DNA from: Takakia lepidozioides | Taxonomy: Eukaryota > Streptophyta > Takakiopsida > Takakiales > Takakiaceae | Assembly: GCA_030704615.1 (NCBI GenBank) | Contig: CM060734.1 | Coordinates: 6,572,001-6,636,000, forward strand | DNA length: 64,000 nucleotides | Direction of reading: 5' to 3' | Part shown: piece by piece, positions 45,851-57,247 of the stretch | Layout: each line of letters opens with the position of its first letter | Position numbering within the stretch: position 1 is the first letter of the stretch | Position numbers and translations under genes: made by a program | Notes under the pieces: model-generated | Seen by the model: the letters and a program-made list of their open reading frames with translations, nothing else | What the model was told of the DNA's origin: nothing | Databases searched by the model: none

Positions 45851-46140
45851 ATGAATTTTCGATTGATCTGATATTAGTCCGGGACCTGTGAGAGGGTGTC
45901 TGGAACGTGCTGGCAAAGTTTGGAAGCTAACAAAAATGATTTGGTGGGGCCCTCCGTTCACCCGTTGAATGTATTTTGTTGGAGCGCTATTGCTTTGGGA
46001 CCTGTTGGACTGTGTTTCGCGTGCTCACGATTTGTTTTAATTCCGTTTTTGAATGGGGCGTGTAATGTAGCCATATGCAATGTGCGTGCCAAATTTGGGA
46101 GCGATCAAAATTCATTTGGACCCAAAACCACATTGTGGTG
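45850..46140 (-). repeat. Inverted partial satellite unit
   Basis: Reverse complement of part of the ~1-kb unit: ATTAGTCCGGGACCTGTGAGAGGGTGTC (45875-45900 region) and GGGACCTGTTGGACTGTG (45998-46015), then CAAATTTGGGAGCGATCAAA. It is more diverged than the direct units. Confidence 0.8.
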
Positions 46141-46239
46141 TATGGGGAGTTTGAGAATGATGCCCTTGGAAAATGATCATGAGCTTCATGTTCATATTAG
46201 AAATCTGCACGATGGGCTACTAGCAAGTGAAGAATCACC

Positions 46240-46320
46240 CCCGTTTGAGAATTTAATCGAATTTGAATGAATTTGAAGCCAGTAATTAGGTCAACGCCGT
46301 CTTTTCATTGGGGGTTTCTA
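46240..46320 (+). repeat. Terminal direct satellite fragment
   Basis: Resumes direct orientation: TGAATTTGAAGCCAGTAATT, then CATTGGGGGTTTCTAC, matching the single-copy part of the unit, and stops at 46320. Confidence 0.85.
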
Positions 46321-46980
46321 CACCCCATTTTCAATCTCTACATTATGAAGTCTATGATGCCCTTGGTTGAACTTGAGCATGGGGATTGCATTCAAAGGTG
46401 GCCCAGTTTGTGTTCCGTTGCAACTTATGACACAACTAGGACAAACAGGCATAGGCATGATTTACACTTTTTGCCACAAATCACTTGCATCATCCTTACG
46501 TTAAACTCCTTGTTTATGTAACATGCTTGGACTTTGTCATCTCACACATCAAAGAAAAACCAGAATATTCGAAAAAAATCCATAGAATTTTAACAAGAGA
46601 CAAAAAAGGAAACCCAGGTCTAGGTGGGTGGCATGGTGAGTCTCTATACAAGGTGATTTATTTTAAATTGTAAGTGGTTTCAACAACTTCATTAGCAACT
46701 CCACAATATATTTAAATTCATATAAATTGAAATATATAAAATCAGTATTAGATAGAAATAGTTGTTTAATACTCATTTCATGACTATGAACTTACCCCAA
46801 TAAAATAATTAACCAGGGCCTTTGTACTTGTTATAATATATATAACGTTTTGCACCATAAAATATATATATAGCTAAAAATACCTTACACATAATTACAT
46901 GGACCATATAATTATTTTATATAATGTTAGGGTGCAAATGTTCAAAAACTTCAAAAGTTGGCTCGAATTTAGGGCTGCTA
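46321..46980. other. AT-rich spacer
   Basis: No gene recognised. AT-rich from about 46680 with TATATATA tracts near 46840-46870. Confidence 0.45.
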
Positions 46981-48000
46981 GGTTGCGGTGTGCAGGGCTG
47001 GGACTTAGTGTTTTTTGGGATCCGGTCTTCTTAGTGCCAAGCATCGTGATAGCAGGAACTCGAGGCCAATGTGGTTAGGGCACCTTCTTCTTCGACCTAT
47101 TCCTCTCATCAGACTCGGCCCTGAATTGCAGGCACAGAGCAGAGCTGGCATGAGTTTTTACCCTTCACGATGGTGGGACAACAACCATGATTTTCCAAGG
47201 ATGCGAAGGGTGTGTTCGACAAAATGGCTGCCAAGATGTGGTGTCATGGAATGCAATGATCGCAGTGTGGTACGAAGGTTTTGGAGACATACGAGGAAAT
47301 GATGATGGACAGGTTGAACTCTAACGCAGGCTGTGTTTCAATCTCTGCCCGCTCAACTGCAAAATGGTGGTTCTCACTGACCAATCCGACATTACCAGAC
47401 TACAGACACAACCAGCACACACAAGAGGTCCTCTTGGGTTCATGGTCAGTCAAATCCTCCATGGATCATGACACAAGGTCGAGGACAAATGTGGGTGAGG
47501 GCGCACTTTCTTCTTCGACCTATTTCAGCCTGTTTTGCCCTCTCATCAGACTCCGCCCAAATTTGCAGCACGGAGCAGAGCTGGCATGAGTTTCTTCACG
47601 ATGGTGGGACAATCGCAATTGCAAGGTGTGGCTTTTTCTTAATGTAGGATGTAAAGAAGTTTGTCCATCCTACAAATGTGGGCTTTTGGCTCCTGTTAGT
47701 ACCATGCTTTGGTATTCTTCCTGATGTTTACAAGGTTCTTGGGAGAATCAGCTTGGTCTTAGCAGGCCATGTTTCAATCTCTGCTCACTCAGCTGCACCG
47801 TGGTGGTTCTCACGGACCAATCCGACATTACCTGACTGTATAGACACAAGCAGCACGCACCAGAGGTCTTTTTGGGTTGGTGATCGGTCATAACCTCCAT
47901 GGGTCATGACACAAGGTCAAGTCCACAATGTGGTGAGGGCACCTTCTTCTTCAACCTATTTCTGCCCCATTTGCCCTCTCATCAGACTCGTCCCTGAATG
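46981..48000 (+). pseudogene. Degenerate PPR/OSB-family copies
   Basis: About 47190-47310 reads KGVFDKMAA, a break, DVVSWNAMIAVW, a PPR repeat remnant. Two WWDN phrases with SRWWDNN (about 47165-47180) and SRWWDNR (about 47600-47620, followed by a GTGTGG donor-like site) are PDF-like exon remnants. Two related segments (47330-47590 and 47770-47990) repeat TTTCAATCTCTGC, TGGTGGTTCTCAC and CCAATCCGACATTACC, so this is itself a two-copy repeat of about 440 bp. Confidence 0.5.
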
Positions 48001-48059
48001 TTTAGTGATAAAGCCCTATTTTGTCTTTTGCTCTTTTAACTCTATAGTAAAATTATCAT

Positions 48060-49740
48060 ATGGAGGAGGGTCAGAGACAACTGAAGGAGCACGGATAGAG
48101 AGTGGGTCCAGATTCATCCAAGAGGGCCAGATTTCAAGCACTATGATTCCCTGTGGATCCATTGCTACGAGAAACCTGTATGGGTAGATGGTGAACTGGA
48201 AGCTGCAGCAGCAGCGGCACAATTGAGAAAATCAGGCACTGCTAATGAAGGCAACCTTCTTCAACACATTTCACCATGTTTTTCCCACTTATCAAAATCG
48301 GCCCTAAAATTTCCTGTTGAATTCTGCAACTTACTGGTTGAGTGAACCTTTGATAGTTTGCAATGCGTGTGCAGCCTGGCAGCTCTGGAGAACGGCAAAG
48401 AATGCACACCATATGGGGCACGGGATGGAGCCGCTTTTGGAGACCTATGAGCAAATGAATGGGGAAGGGTGAAGCCCGACCACATCAGGTTGTGTGTGCA
48501 TTTGCAGATGCACACCATAGGGGCACGGGATGGAGCCGCTTTTGGAGACCTATGAGCAAATGAATGGGGAAGGGTGAAGCCCGACCACATCAGGTTGTGT
48601 GTGCATTTGCAGTGAGTGTGCAAGCTTTGGCAGCCCTCTGAAAAGGGCAAAGAGGTGCATGGTTGCATCGCCAAAGCTGGAATTGTACCAGATGTGATTC
48701 CCTGATCAATAGCTACAAGAAACCTGCATGGGTAGACATGGCCAACCTAAAGGCTGCAGCTGCAGTGGCACAGTTGATAAAACTAGGCACCGCGAACCAT
48801 GACCACAGACCACCAGCTTCTGAAAGAGGATCAAGAGAGGGAGTCCACCAATGCCTCTTTCTGGCACTTCTGGGCATGTGAAGATGCTTTGCGGCAGGTA
48901 GACTAAACAGAGGCTCTACAAACTTTTAAAACCAATGAGGCATTTCGGCAGATTCACGTACGTATGTCTGTTTCTTGCTTAAGTGCAATCAAGATGGAAG
49001 GTTGGAAGCTGGAAAGCAGGTGCACACTTACATAATTCAAAGTTGATTCACGCCAAAATGTTTTTTCTATACTCAACACCATTGTCTCATGTATGTTAGG
49101 TGTGGGAGCATCATGGATGTTCCACCAAGTGTTTCAACAGAATGCCTCAATGATCTTTTTATCACGTGGAATTAATGTTGGCAGGAGTTACCAAGCATGG
49201 GTGTGGTAGGAATGCTCTGGAGACCTATGAGCAACTGCCTGCGCGAAGGGGTGAAGCCCAACCACATCACAATTGTTTTTGTAATGCATGTGCAAGCCTG
49301 GGAAGCTCTGGAAAAGGGGCAAAGAGGTCCATGTGACATCGTCAAATGTGGAATTTGTACCCGAAAGTCATTTCTGAACACTGCCTTGGTGGACTCATGT
49401 ATGCCAAAATGTGGTGCATCGAGGATGCAAAGGAAGTGTTTTGACAGTATGATGGCTAAACGAGATGTGGTGTCATGGGAGTGCGATGATTGCAGGATAT
49501 TCACAGCAAGGGCCGCGGATGGAGGCTTTTGGAGACCTATGAGCAATGATGCGGGAAGGGGTGATTCCCTGTGGTAAAATAGCTCCCAAGAAACCTGCAT
49601 GGGTAGATGGTCAACTGGAAGCCGCAGCACAGCAGGCACAATTGATAAAATCATCAGACAATGCTAGTCAAGGCACCTTCTTCAACACATTTTTCACTCT
49701 GTTTTTCCCCCTCTTATCAGAATCTCGCCCTAAATTTTCA
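48060..49740 (+). pseudogene. PPR/OSB-family copies, heavily mutated
   Basis: Begins with the leader seen at 31230 (GAGTGGGTCCAGATTCATCC, then VDGELEAAAAAAQLRKSGTA). It contains a PPR part equivalent to 31400-32110 from about 48800 to 49530, with YEQ, PNHIT and VPDVI phrases recognisable but many single-base indels. Ends with another PKKPAWVDGQLEAA unit at about 49590-49640. The same gene fragment as at 31-32 kb, more decayed. Confidence 0.6.
48402..48612. repeat. Tandem duplication of ~106 bp
   Basis: ATGCACACCATATGGGGCAC with the following PPR-like sequence (AGACCTATGAGCAAATGAAT) is repeated from 48508 almost unchanged. Confidence 0.85.
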
Positions 49741-49749
49741 TGTTTCGAG

Positions 49750-50690
49750 AATTCTGCAAGTTAGCTGGTGAGTGAACCTTTGATAGTTTGGAGTGACTTT
49801 GACATGATACTACGCCAAAGTGACAACAGGAAAGTTATCCAGAAATAGTTAACAAAAGAGGAGAAGCTGTGGAATGAATACTTTTTCTGACCCCCAGTCA
49901 ATGGTGGGACAAAACCGTCTTGGAAGGTAAATGCCTTTGGATTACAGAGTGGTAGATGCAATTGAGAATAGGACTGGTGTGATAAGTTTTGAGTTGGGTT
50001 TGATATTTGGAAGTGACTTTGACAGGATCTGCCAAGTTAACAACAGTAAATTATCCAGAAATAGGTAACAAAGAGGAGTCAAGCCTGTGGAATTAATACT
50101 TTGATATTTGGAAGTGACTTTGACAGGATCTGCCAAGTTAACAACAGTAAATTATCCAGAAATAGGTAACAAAGAGGAGTCAAGCCTGTGGAATTAATAC
50201 TTTTCTGACCCCAGTCAATGGTGGGACACCGTCTTGGAAGGTAAATGCCTTTGGATTACAGAGTGGTAATGCATTGAGAATAGGAACTGGTGTGATAAGT
50301 TGAGTTGGGTGTGTTACTGGAACAAATCTAGGCTGCCATTGTCAGCTGCAACAACAATGCAAGGATGTATGCATGATCTGTGCAGAGGCATGGATAGCTG
50401 AAGGAGCAGGGATAGAGTGTCATCCAAGAGGACTGGATTTCAAGCTCCAGATTACTTATGATTCCCTGTGGAAGCATAGCTACACGAAACCTGCATGGGT
50501 AGATGGTACAATAGTTGGGAGTGATTTTGACATGATCTGCCAAAGTGACAATATGAAAGTATCCAGAAACATGTAACAGAGATGATGAGAAGCTGTGGAA
50601 TGAATGCTTTTCTTGACCAAGTCAAGGGTGGGACAACCAAGGGAAAAAGGTGAATGCCTATTAGATTACAGAGAGTAGGAGACGCAACTC
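49750..50690 (+). pseudogene. OSB PDF-like exon copies in tandem
   Basis: Exon-like segments at 49830-49926, about 50045-50104 (partial), 50146-50240 and 50555-50649 begin after ACAACAG-like acceptors and end before GTAAATG or GTGAATG donors. They keep EEKLWNEYF and DPSQWW in various states of decay. The final one reads VKGGTTKGKR-like sequence after a shift, with GGGACAACCAAGGGAAAAAG at its end. No open gene. Confidence 0.6.
49999..50201. repeat. Tandem duplication of 101 bp
   Basis: TTTGATATTTGGAAGTGACT through GGAATTAATAC occurs twice back to back with no difference that I can see. It is therefore the youngest duplication in this cluster. Confidence 0.9.
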
Positions 50691-50915
50691 AGCTAGACAC
50701 TAAGGCAAACTTTCTTTCCCTGCAAAGGTTGTGTTTTGGTATCTGAGCGAATAAATATAATTTCTAAAAACATAATTTCAATATTTTGTTATTTAATAAT
50801 ATTCTCATCAAGGCCACTGTCCATTTTCCCTATAATAATCATAATAATAACAATAAATTAAATCCATTAATATTCAAACTTAATATTGGGAAACAATTAA
50901 TAATTAATTAATGCG
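50691..50915. other. AT-rich spacer
   Basis: TAAT-rich, no feature recognised. Confidence 0.5.
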
Positions 50916-51270
50916 TACCACCACCACCACACCACGGAACGACACGTGTTGCATAGTGACTTGTCGAAGTGTGAAATATGACACGTGTCGCATAGTGGCT
51001 TGTTCAAGGTGTGAAATCCGCCGTGAAACATGCCACACTGGTCTTTTTCACACTCCGCCATGTCAGCTATGCCATCGGCCATGTCACCATGCACCCCGTG
51101 AAAAAAGCCTCTCGTAGACTTTTCCACAGGGCCCCCCGAGAGCCAAGCCATCCACGGGGTGTCCGAAAGCACTAGTCGTTTCTTACACCCATGGCAGGTG
51201 TGGACTGCGGCTGATTCCACAGCACCAAGTGTGGAAAAAACCGTGGAAAAAGCCGGTTTCTCTTCTAGTG
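50916..51270. other. Unidentified segment with CACGTG repeats abutting the LTR
   Basis: Contains two units of about 39 bp (GACACGTG, then GCATAGTG, at 50941 and 50980), each with a CACGTG palindrome. It ends TTCTAGTG at 51270, exactly where similarity to the LTR starts. Read on the minus strand the boundary begins CACTAGAAGAGAAACC, like a CACTA terminus. No matching opposite end or target duplication was found. The minus-strand ORF 51220-50897 has no domain. Confidence 0.4.
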
Positions 51271-51695
51271 CGATCTGTTGATGCTTGATACATGCGATCT
51301 GTTGATGCTTGATACATGCAATCTGTAGAGATGCACTGTAGAACAGAATAGAGACACCATGGCTTTGGCCTGATACTCTATAGATATTAATATGATTCCT
51401 ATTTCATATTCACACTGTGTAGAGAGACCTGAGTGAAGTTGTGGAATGAATGCTTAAGTAGATGGAACATGGTAGATTGCAGAAGCAATCTGACACTTAA
51501 ACCTAGGCAGTAAGGTAACTTGCTAAACATGAATGCAAGAAGGAACCGATATAGGGAAGCACCCCCATGATACACTAGCTGTAGGTCAGGACTGATTTTT
51601 CTGAGCGGGATGAGTACTTAGAGATATCCAACTCTTCTATCTTGGAGTTTCCACCTCGGATAGCAAAGGGATGGGTGCGTAAAAGCCGCTCAACA
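51271..51695 (+). repeat. 5' LTR, truncated
   Basis: Matches the last ~400 bases of the 3' LTR (63269-63669) with few differences and ends CTCAACA. The first ~570 bases are missing. A 24-bp phrase (GATCTGTTGATGCTTGATAC and four more) is duplicated at its start, 51272-51295 and 51296-51319. Confidence 0.88.
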
Positions 51696-51697
51696 TT

Positions 51698-51715
51698 TGG
51701 CGACCATACTGGGGA
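51698..51715 (+). promoter_or_regulatory. Putative primer-binding site
   Basis: TGGCGACCATACTGGGGA begins two bases after the LTR end. Its layout resembles the TGGCGCC...GGGGA sites of plant gypsy elements that use tRNA-Asp. The primer identity is inference. Confidence 0.5.
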
Positions 51716-52587
51716 ACTGAGTCAAGAACAACCAGATGTGACAAGCATCTGGTGGGATCATGGTGGATGGAGAATCAAGGAATTTGATGTGAATCAAATT
51801 CCCTGTGAAATTGAGAATAAAAAATATTGTCCAAACAATTCTTTCAGAGGGTCTTGGAATTGCCAGACGGTTGCAAGGAAAATATTCTCAAGAGAGTGCA
51901 TTATGCTGATCCAGAGTGGGGTCTGGAAAAAGGAGTGATAAAGATTTATCAAGTGGCCTGTAAAGGGAAGAGCTAGTTGTTGCCACACAGGTGTATGTGA
52001 TAGCGTGCTATCCATTAAACGAGTGGAGTTTGAAGGCTGGGAGGAACGGAAAGTGAATGTTTTTACTCATCATGAAGAGCTTGAATTGGAAAGAATTGGA
52101 TTCCCAAGCATATCTTGTGGATCAAACTTACACCAAGAATAGCTTCTCAGACATGTTTGCCATCTGGTTATATGGTAAAGGAGCCTTCTAGTCTAGCCAA
52201 GGGTACATTAAAGCTTGAAAGAAACCCAGGCATATATGAGAGATACTACAGGAGAGAGCTTTGGTTATTACCTCATCAAAGACGTGAAAGACATGGGTCA
52301 TGAGTGATGAAAGGGAAGCTAGACTTCACAGATATCAGCAAAAGATAAAGCTATTTGAAAGCTAATTTATCCATATCTCTGGAGAGAGGAATAGATTAGG
52401 GGAATCATCTGGACCTCTCACAACCATTAAGGCCAGAGAGACATCACCCATCCGGAAGAACCTAATGTGGATTCCACTCCTTCTTATTCTTTGCAAGAAA
52501 GATTAAGGGATTTGGTACAGGGAGAAGATCAGCCACGAGGGGAAAGATCAGAGGTACATCCATGGGTTAAAGATTTGACAGAAATCT
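51716..52587 (+). other. Retrotransposon leader with broken ORFs
   Basis: Plus-strand pieces (WWDHGGWRIKEFDVNQIP at 51758, then SDMFAIWLYGKG at about 52128) look coding but are interrupted. They may be an extra ORF before gag, as in some large gypsy elements. No domain recognised. Confidence 0.35.
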
Positions 52588-54245
52588 TTGATCGGAGTTG
52601 GCATGGAACACCGAGAGCAGGAACTCCAATTTCTGAAACACAAGCCAAGGAAGGAGAGGAGCGATGAGGCAAGAGCCACCGGAGATTCAGACTCTCCAAC
52701 ACCACTTCAATTGAGTTATATGAGTGAGGAAGAAGAAATCCAGGATAAGAACTTGGAAGATGAAAACAGAGAGAAAAACTTGGAAGACGAAAATTATGAA
52801 GATGTAGACCCAACAGTTGAGGTTGAGACTACAACCCAGACATCCCAACCTGTTGGACCTGGATCAAGTGGAGCACTTGGATCACAGGCCAACACAGTTG
52901 TCGGCTCAGGGGGATAAGGCGGGTAGCTTGGATCCGGCTCTGGGGGAACATGGAGTGTGGGAAGTAGTGCAACTGGAGCTGAGGGTACTGCAAATACAGG
53001 GGGGCCAGTAGCAGGAAGTGCTAAGGGGCCAACACTTGGTGGGAGTTCAACCACAACCACAGCAGGTCCTCAAGGACCAGCACCTGCCACAGAGGGCCAC
53101 AGATGGCAGTACCTCCAACACGGGCAAAACCACCTTTTCCGATATATGCAGGAAAATGGGATCCTGATGTACACATCAGCCAATTTGAGCACATGTGTAT
53201 AGTGAACAATGAGAATGGCAATGATGCCAAACTGAGATTGTTTCCTTGTTCACTTATCAAGAAAGCAAGTGAGTGGTATGCAAGGTTTCCTAATAATCAT
53301 TTCCAAACCTGGAATGGCCTTAGTACAACATTCCGAAACAGGTTCAGGACAAGCAAAATTGAGGATGAAGTATACGGTAGTCTACAACAGTTGAGACAAA
53401 AGAAGCATAAAACTATTGAAGTATATCTGGAGAAGATGGAGTTAATGGTCAAGAAGTTGCCTGATGTGCCACCAGGAGGTTTACAAAAGACTTGGTTTGT
53501 AAGTGGACTGAGACTTGAGTTACAAAAGAAAGTGGATATGTTACCCCATAATACAGTGGAGGAGGCATTTGAAACAACCAATAGAATTGAGCAAGGGAAA
53601 TTGCTTAGGAAAGATAAAAGGGATGATGATGACTCTGAGGATGAGTCAGATGAGGAAGAAGAGCAAGAGCTCAAGAAGAAGAGCAAGAAGAAGGAGAAGT
53701 TGAAGAGGGACAACTATGAAAAAAGATTGGAAGAAATCTTGAAAAAGTATGCCACAAAGGCTCCAACACATTGGAGGAAGGGTGTTTGGTGTGCAAAGTG
53801 CCAAAATGAAGGCCACATGAAACACTGTACTATCTCTAAGATGGATAACCATTCTACTGAGAATTGTTATTACAACAGAAAGACAGCTACAAGGGAACCA
53901 AGACAGGTGACGGTGCATCGAATGCAACCCCAGCCAAGAAGAAACAATAACCAGGACCACTATGGTAGGCCTGGTGGATATAACAATGGTATGGCAATAA
54001 GAGGTAATCCTAGGGGGAATTACCAAGGCAATCCCAGAGGCAACTACCAGGGTAATCCAAGGGGGAAATACTAGCCAGGGATCAGGACTATAGAAATAAT
54101 CCCAGAATGGACCAAGGGCGAGGACCCAATGGTGAAGAACTATGTTACTATTGTAACCAACCAGGACATCGTAAGTCAGCTTGTCCAAACTGGATTAGAC
54201 ACCAGAATGAGGTGAGAATCCCTGTGAATGAAGGCCCGGTAGTGA
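52588..54245 (+). pseudogene. Gag polyprotein with zinc knuckle
   Basis: An acidic, low-complexity N-terminal part (EEEEIQDKNLEDEN) is followed by the capsid-like core in 53103-54074: FEHMCIVNNENG, LRLFPCSLIKKASEWYARFP, FRNRFRTSKIEDEV, EVYLEKMELMVKKLPD and WFVSGLRLELQ. Next come an Asp/Glu then Lys run (DSEDESDEEEEQE, KKKSKKKEK) and a Gly/Asn/Arg tail with NYQGNPRG repeats. After a frameshift near 54090 the CCHC knuckle CYYCNQPGHRKSAC lies at 54143-54184. A TAG at 54072 closes the first frame. Gag packages element RNA into virus-like particles. Confidence 0.8.
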
Positions 54246-54596
54246 CATTATGCCATGTTTTGTACCAGAAGTGAGTACAATAATAGTTACCAGAAGCAAG
54301 GCTAAACTATTACCTCCAGTGGATGAGGAGGAAGATGTGAATGAAGATGGTAGTGATGTGCCTGAAGATGATGAGGCATGGAGAGATGAGAAGGAACTAC
54401 ACAAGGAAGTGGCAGAAGCTATAAGGGAAATGCAGAAGGAGACAGATATCCCTATAGCAGAGTCAACAAATTCAGAAGAAGAAAATGAAGAAGAGGAAGA
54501 TGAAGTGAAGCAAGAGCTTCACAAGTGCAAGATAATGAAGGGGCATTGGCTGAAGTAATATGCTAGTCCAAAGCCGAGATTACAATTGGGCAGCTA

Positions 54597-54904
54597 TTGG
54601 TTGTGGCACCCCATTGTAGCCACAAGCTGTATCAAGCAATCAATCAGATTGCTCATGTGACAGAGAATATAGACCTGAACAGCAAGGTGACAAGCTATAA
54701 TGTGAAGCCTAAAGGGCGAGAAACTGTCATGGACTTTGATGATTCCATGCCAGTAATCCAATTGAGAATTGGAAGCACAGACCTGACTGATGTACCGATA
54801 GATGGAGGCTCAAGAGTGAATATCATGACAGACCAATTGAGGCAGAAGCAAGTGGTCCGAGTAACATGAAACCAGCCCCATTCACAATAACAATGGCAGA
54901 TCAA
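54597..54904 (+). pseudogene. Retroviral-type aspartic protease
   Basis: VIQLRIGSTDLTDVPIDGGS followed by RVNIMTD carries the active-site region of plant gypsy proteases, here DGGS in place of DTGS-type forms. The element family often has DGGS or DSGA. The frame breaks after RQKQ near 54850. Upstream 54250-54558 is an acidic linker ORF (EEENEEEEDEV). Confidence 0.7.
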
Positions 54905-56395
54905 AGAAGTATACAGCCATTGGGCTTGATAAGAGGAGTAAGAATACAGATTCAGAAGTTGATCTTTAAGATCTCTGTGACTGTATTGAAAATGGATGAT
55001 GTCATGGAAGCTTATTCCTTATTGTTAGGACGACCATGGCTGAAACAGGCCAAGGTATTCCATGACTGGAATACTCAGATTCTAACTGTGCGCAATGATA
55101 AGCACAAAATAATATTTCAACTAAGAAATCAGGTAGACTACCTGCTATCAGGAGACCTCGTGGAGTCAGGGAGTATGACTGGAGGGGAGGACTTGATGAA
55201 GAGCAGGAGGCTACTCTGTTTGCTGCACACCCAGAGTGGGAGCAGGTTGCAGAAATGCAACTAGGAGGACTAAGTTGTTTCAAAGGTATATATTGTGGTG
55301 CAGTAACAACAACACCAATTGAGGGTGAAACAAGCAGTTACCCACCACATTTCTATGAAGAAAGAGAGGGAGAAATAGAAATCATAGAGGAACCAGCCAC
55401 TGTTAGTCTACAGGATGAAGTAGTGGCTGGGTGGACAATCATAGCTGAAGAGCAGGTGAGAGAAGTGAATGTGGGAACTGAGGAAGAACCAAGAAAAAAT
55501 GGAGCAGACTTGGAACCTGAATTCCTTAAGGAAGCCAAGAGTTTGTTCATAAAATACAAGGATGTATTTGCATGGAGTTATGAAGACTTGAAAGGGATAC
55601 CACCTGAGATTTGCCAACATAAGATTGAGTTGGAACCTGATTTTGTACTAGTTAAGCAAGCACAATACAAAATGAATCCTAATTATGCACAGAAGGTGGG
55701 AGAGGAGATCAAGAAATTGGCTGATGCTAAGTTCATATAATCGATAGAGTACACAACATGGCTATCACCTATTGTGATAGTACCAAAGAAGAATGGCAAA
55801 CTGAGAGTTTGTGTTAACTGCAAGAAACTGAATGACTGCACAAAGAAGGATCCATTTTCCCTTGCCATTTACAGAAGCTGTACTAGATATTGTGGCAGGC
55901 CATGAGATGTACTCATTCATGGATGGCTTCAGTGGGTATAACCAATGACGAGTAGCTGAAGAAGACTAGGGAAAGACTGCTTTCATCACAGACTAGGGTG
56001 CTTATGCATACAAAATCATGCCTTTTGTACTTTGTAATGCACCAGCAACTTTCCAGAGAGTGATCAGTGAATCTTTTCATGAGTACTTGGATGATTTCAT
56101 ACAAGTGTTCTTAGATGACTTCAGTGTTTACAGCTCTAAGAATGAGCACTTGCAGTAATTGGAATTATGTGTGGCCAGATGCAGGATGAGAGGTCTTGGG
56201 CTGAATCCAGAAAAATGTACTTTCTGTGTGAACTCAGGAGTTCTTTTGGGACACATCGTGTGTCAAAAAGGACTGTTTGTAGATCCTAGAAAGACTGAGG
56301 CTATTAAAGCCTCTCCATCACCAAGTAGCATTAAGGCTCTAAGGAGGTTCCTTGGACAAACCAGTTATTACAGAAGGTTTGTCAGACGCGCATCC
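54866..56395 (+). pseudogene. Protease end and reverse transcriptase, incomplete
   Basis: 54866-55100 closes the protease with EAYSLLLGRPWLKQAKVFHD. RT begins at about 55540 with KDVFAWSYEDLKGIPPEI and continues through stops as WLSPIVIVPKKNGKLRVCV, SFMDGFSGYN, YKIMPFVLCNAPATFQRVI, FIQVFLDDFSVYSSKNE (catalytic box FLDD), NPEKCTFCVNSGVLLGHIV and ALRRFLGQTSYYRRFVR. It then stops abruptly near 56395 before RNase H. Internal stops occur at 55740, about 55905, 55947, 55968, 56001 and 56157. Confidence 0.85.
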
Positions 56396-56398
56396 GGC

Positions 56399-56487
56399 AA
56401 AGGGTAACCTTTGCCATATATGCAGTCCTAGTGGTCATTCCAAGATGGAATGTGAACAGAATAGGGTAAAAATAAAAATTACCTGAT
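56399..56487 (+). pseudogene. Second CCHC zinc knuckle at a recombination junction
   Basis: KGNLCHICSPSGHSKMEC and EQNR (knuckle 56412-56453) is a gag-type Cx2Cx4Hx4C finger. It directly follows the RT thumb in another frame, in the wrong order for one element. It implies joining of two gypsy genomes here. Confidence 0.75.
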
Positions 56488-56737
56488 GAGGCAAAGGCCA
56501 ATCAGCAACGTGAATTTTGTGCAAGAAACTCCATTCAAGAAACAAGAACAAGAAACTAAGAAGATTATGAGCGGAAGAATCGGTGTTATCCCGGATAACC
56601 AGTATCTCGATAGGACAGGCAATCAAGGCTATAGCTTTGTAGCTATGGCGTATATCACGGACTATACACTAGCTCTACTTCTTATGCAGTGGCGCAAGGA
56701 AGGATAGGACGAAAGTACTTTCTCTCTCACTCACTGT

Positions 56738-57247
56738 TTGCAAGCCCCGCAGGCTTACACACACTTACCTGTTCCATTCTGCGCTAATCACACTTTCATG
56801 CTATACGCTTTGCAAGCTTTCTTGCAACTATTCCAAACAAAGCCTTCTTGTTTGTCCGGGATGAAGCGAATTAGAGAAATGGAGGATCTACGAGTGAAGA
56901 GTATGACGATTTTACAAAGGCAAACAATCGCCACACCACAGGCAGTGCAGCTGTTGAAGGAGTTGCGTTTGGAGGGACTGTTGCGCAAAGAGTGGTCTTT
57001 GCATCATCGAGATTTGATGATCCAGTTCATCAAGAACTTTGAGCCAAGGACAAGAGTTACGCAGGTGAAGGGCGTGGATATACAAGTTACTCCGCAATAC
57101 TTGCAACAGCTTTTCGATTTACCATCTGGTAACGTGAGCGTGGATAAGCACAGGGAAAATTTGCAAATGGTGAATCTTTTCCAAGAAAAGAGTTTTTTCA
57201 GGAACCAGGGATTTACTTGCACTAAAGCCAAGTATCCAGATTACTAA
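56738..57247 (+). CDS. Retrotransposon-associated ORF, 169 aa, unknown
   Basis: Open from 56738; the likely start is MKRIREMEDLRVKSMTILQ at 56861. It has leucine-rich helical sequence (QLLKELRLEGLLRKEWSL), then IKNFEPRTRVTQVKGVDIQV and TPQYLQQLFDLPSG. The layout of a globular helical N-terminus before coiled-coil ORFs resembles extra ORFs between LTRs of large plant gypsy elements. No catalytic motif seen. It ends at TAA 57245-57247. Confidence 0.4.
   Translation: MQAPQAYTHLPVPFCANHTFMLYALQAFLQLFQTKPSCLSGMKRIREMEDLRVKSMTILQRQTIATPQAVQLLKELRLEGLLRKEWSLHHRDLMIQFIKNFEPRTRVTQVKGVDIQVTPQYLQQLFDLPSGNVSVDKHRENLQMVNLFQEKSFFRNQGFTCTKAKYPDY

Noticed and set aside
40355-46320. CRISPR array
   Set aside because: Unit length (about 1 kb and 120 bp) and lack of short unique spacers in a eukaryotic context exclude it.
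50698-51270. Complete non-autonomous CACTA element between CACTA (50698) and TAGTG (51270)
   Set aside because: The two ends are not inverted repeats of each other and the flanking 3-bp sequences differ (AGA against CGA).
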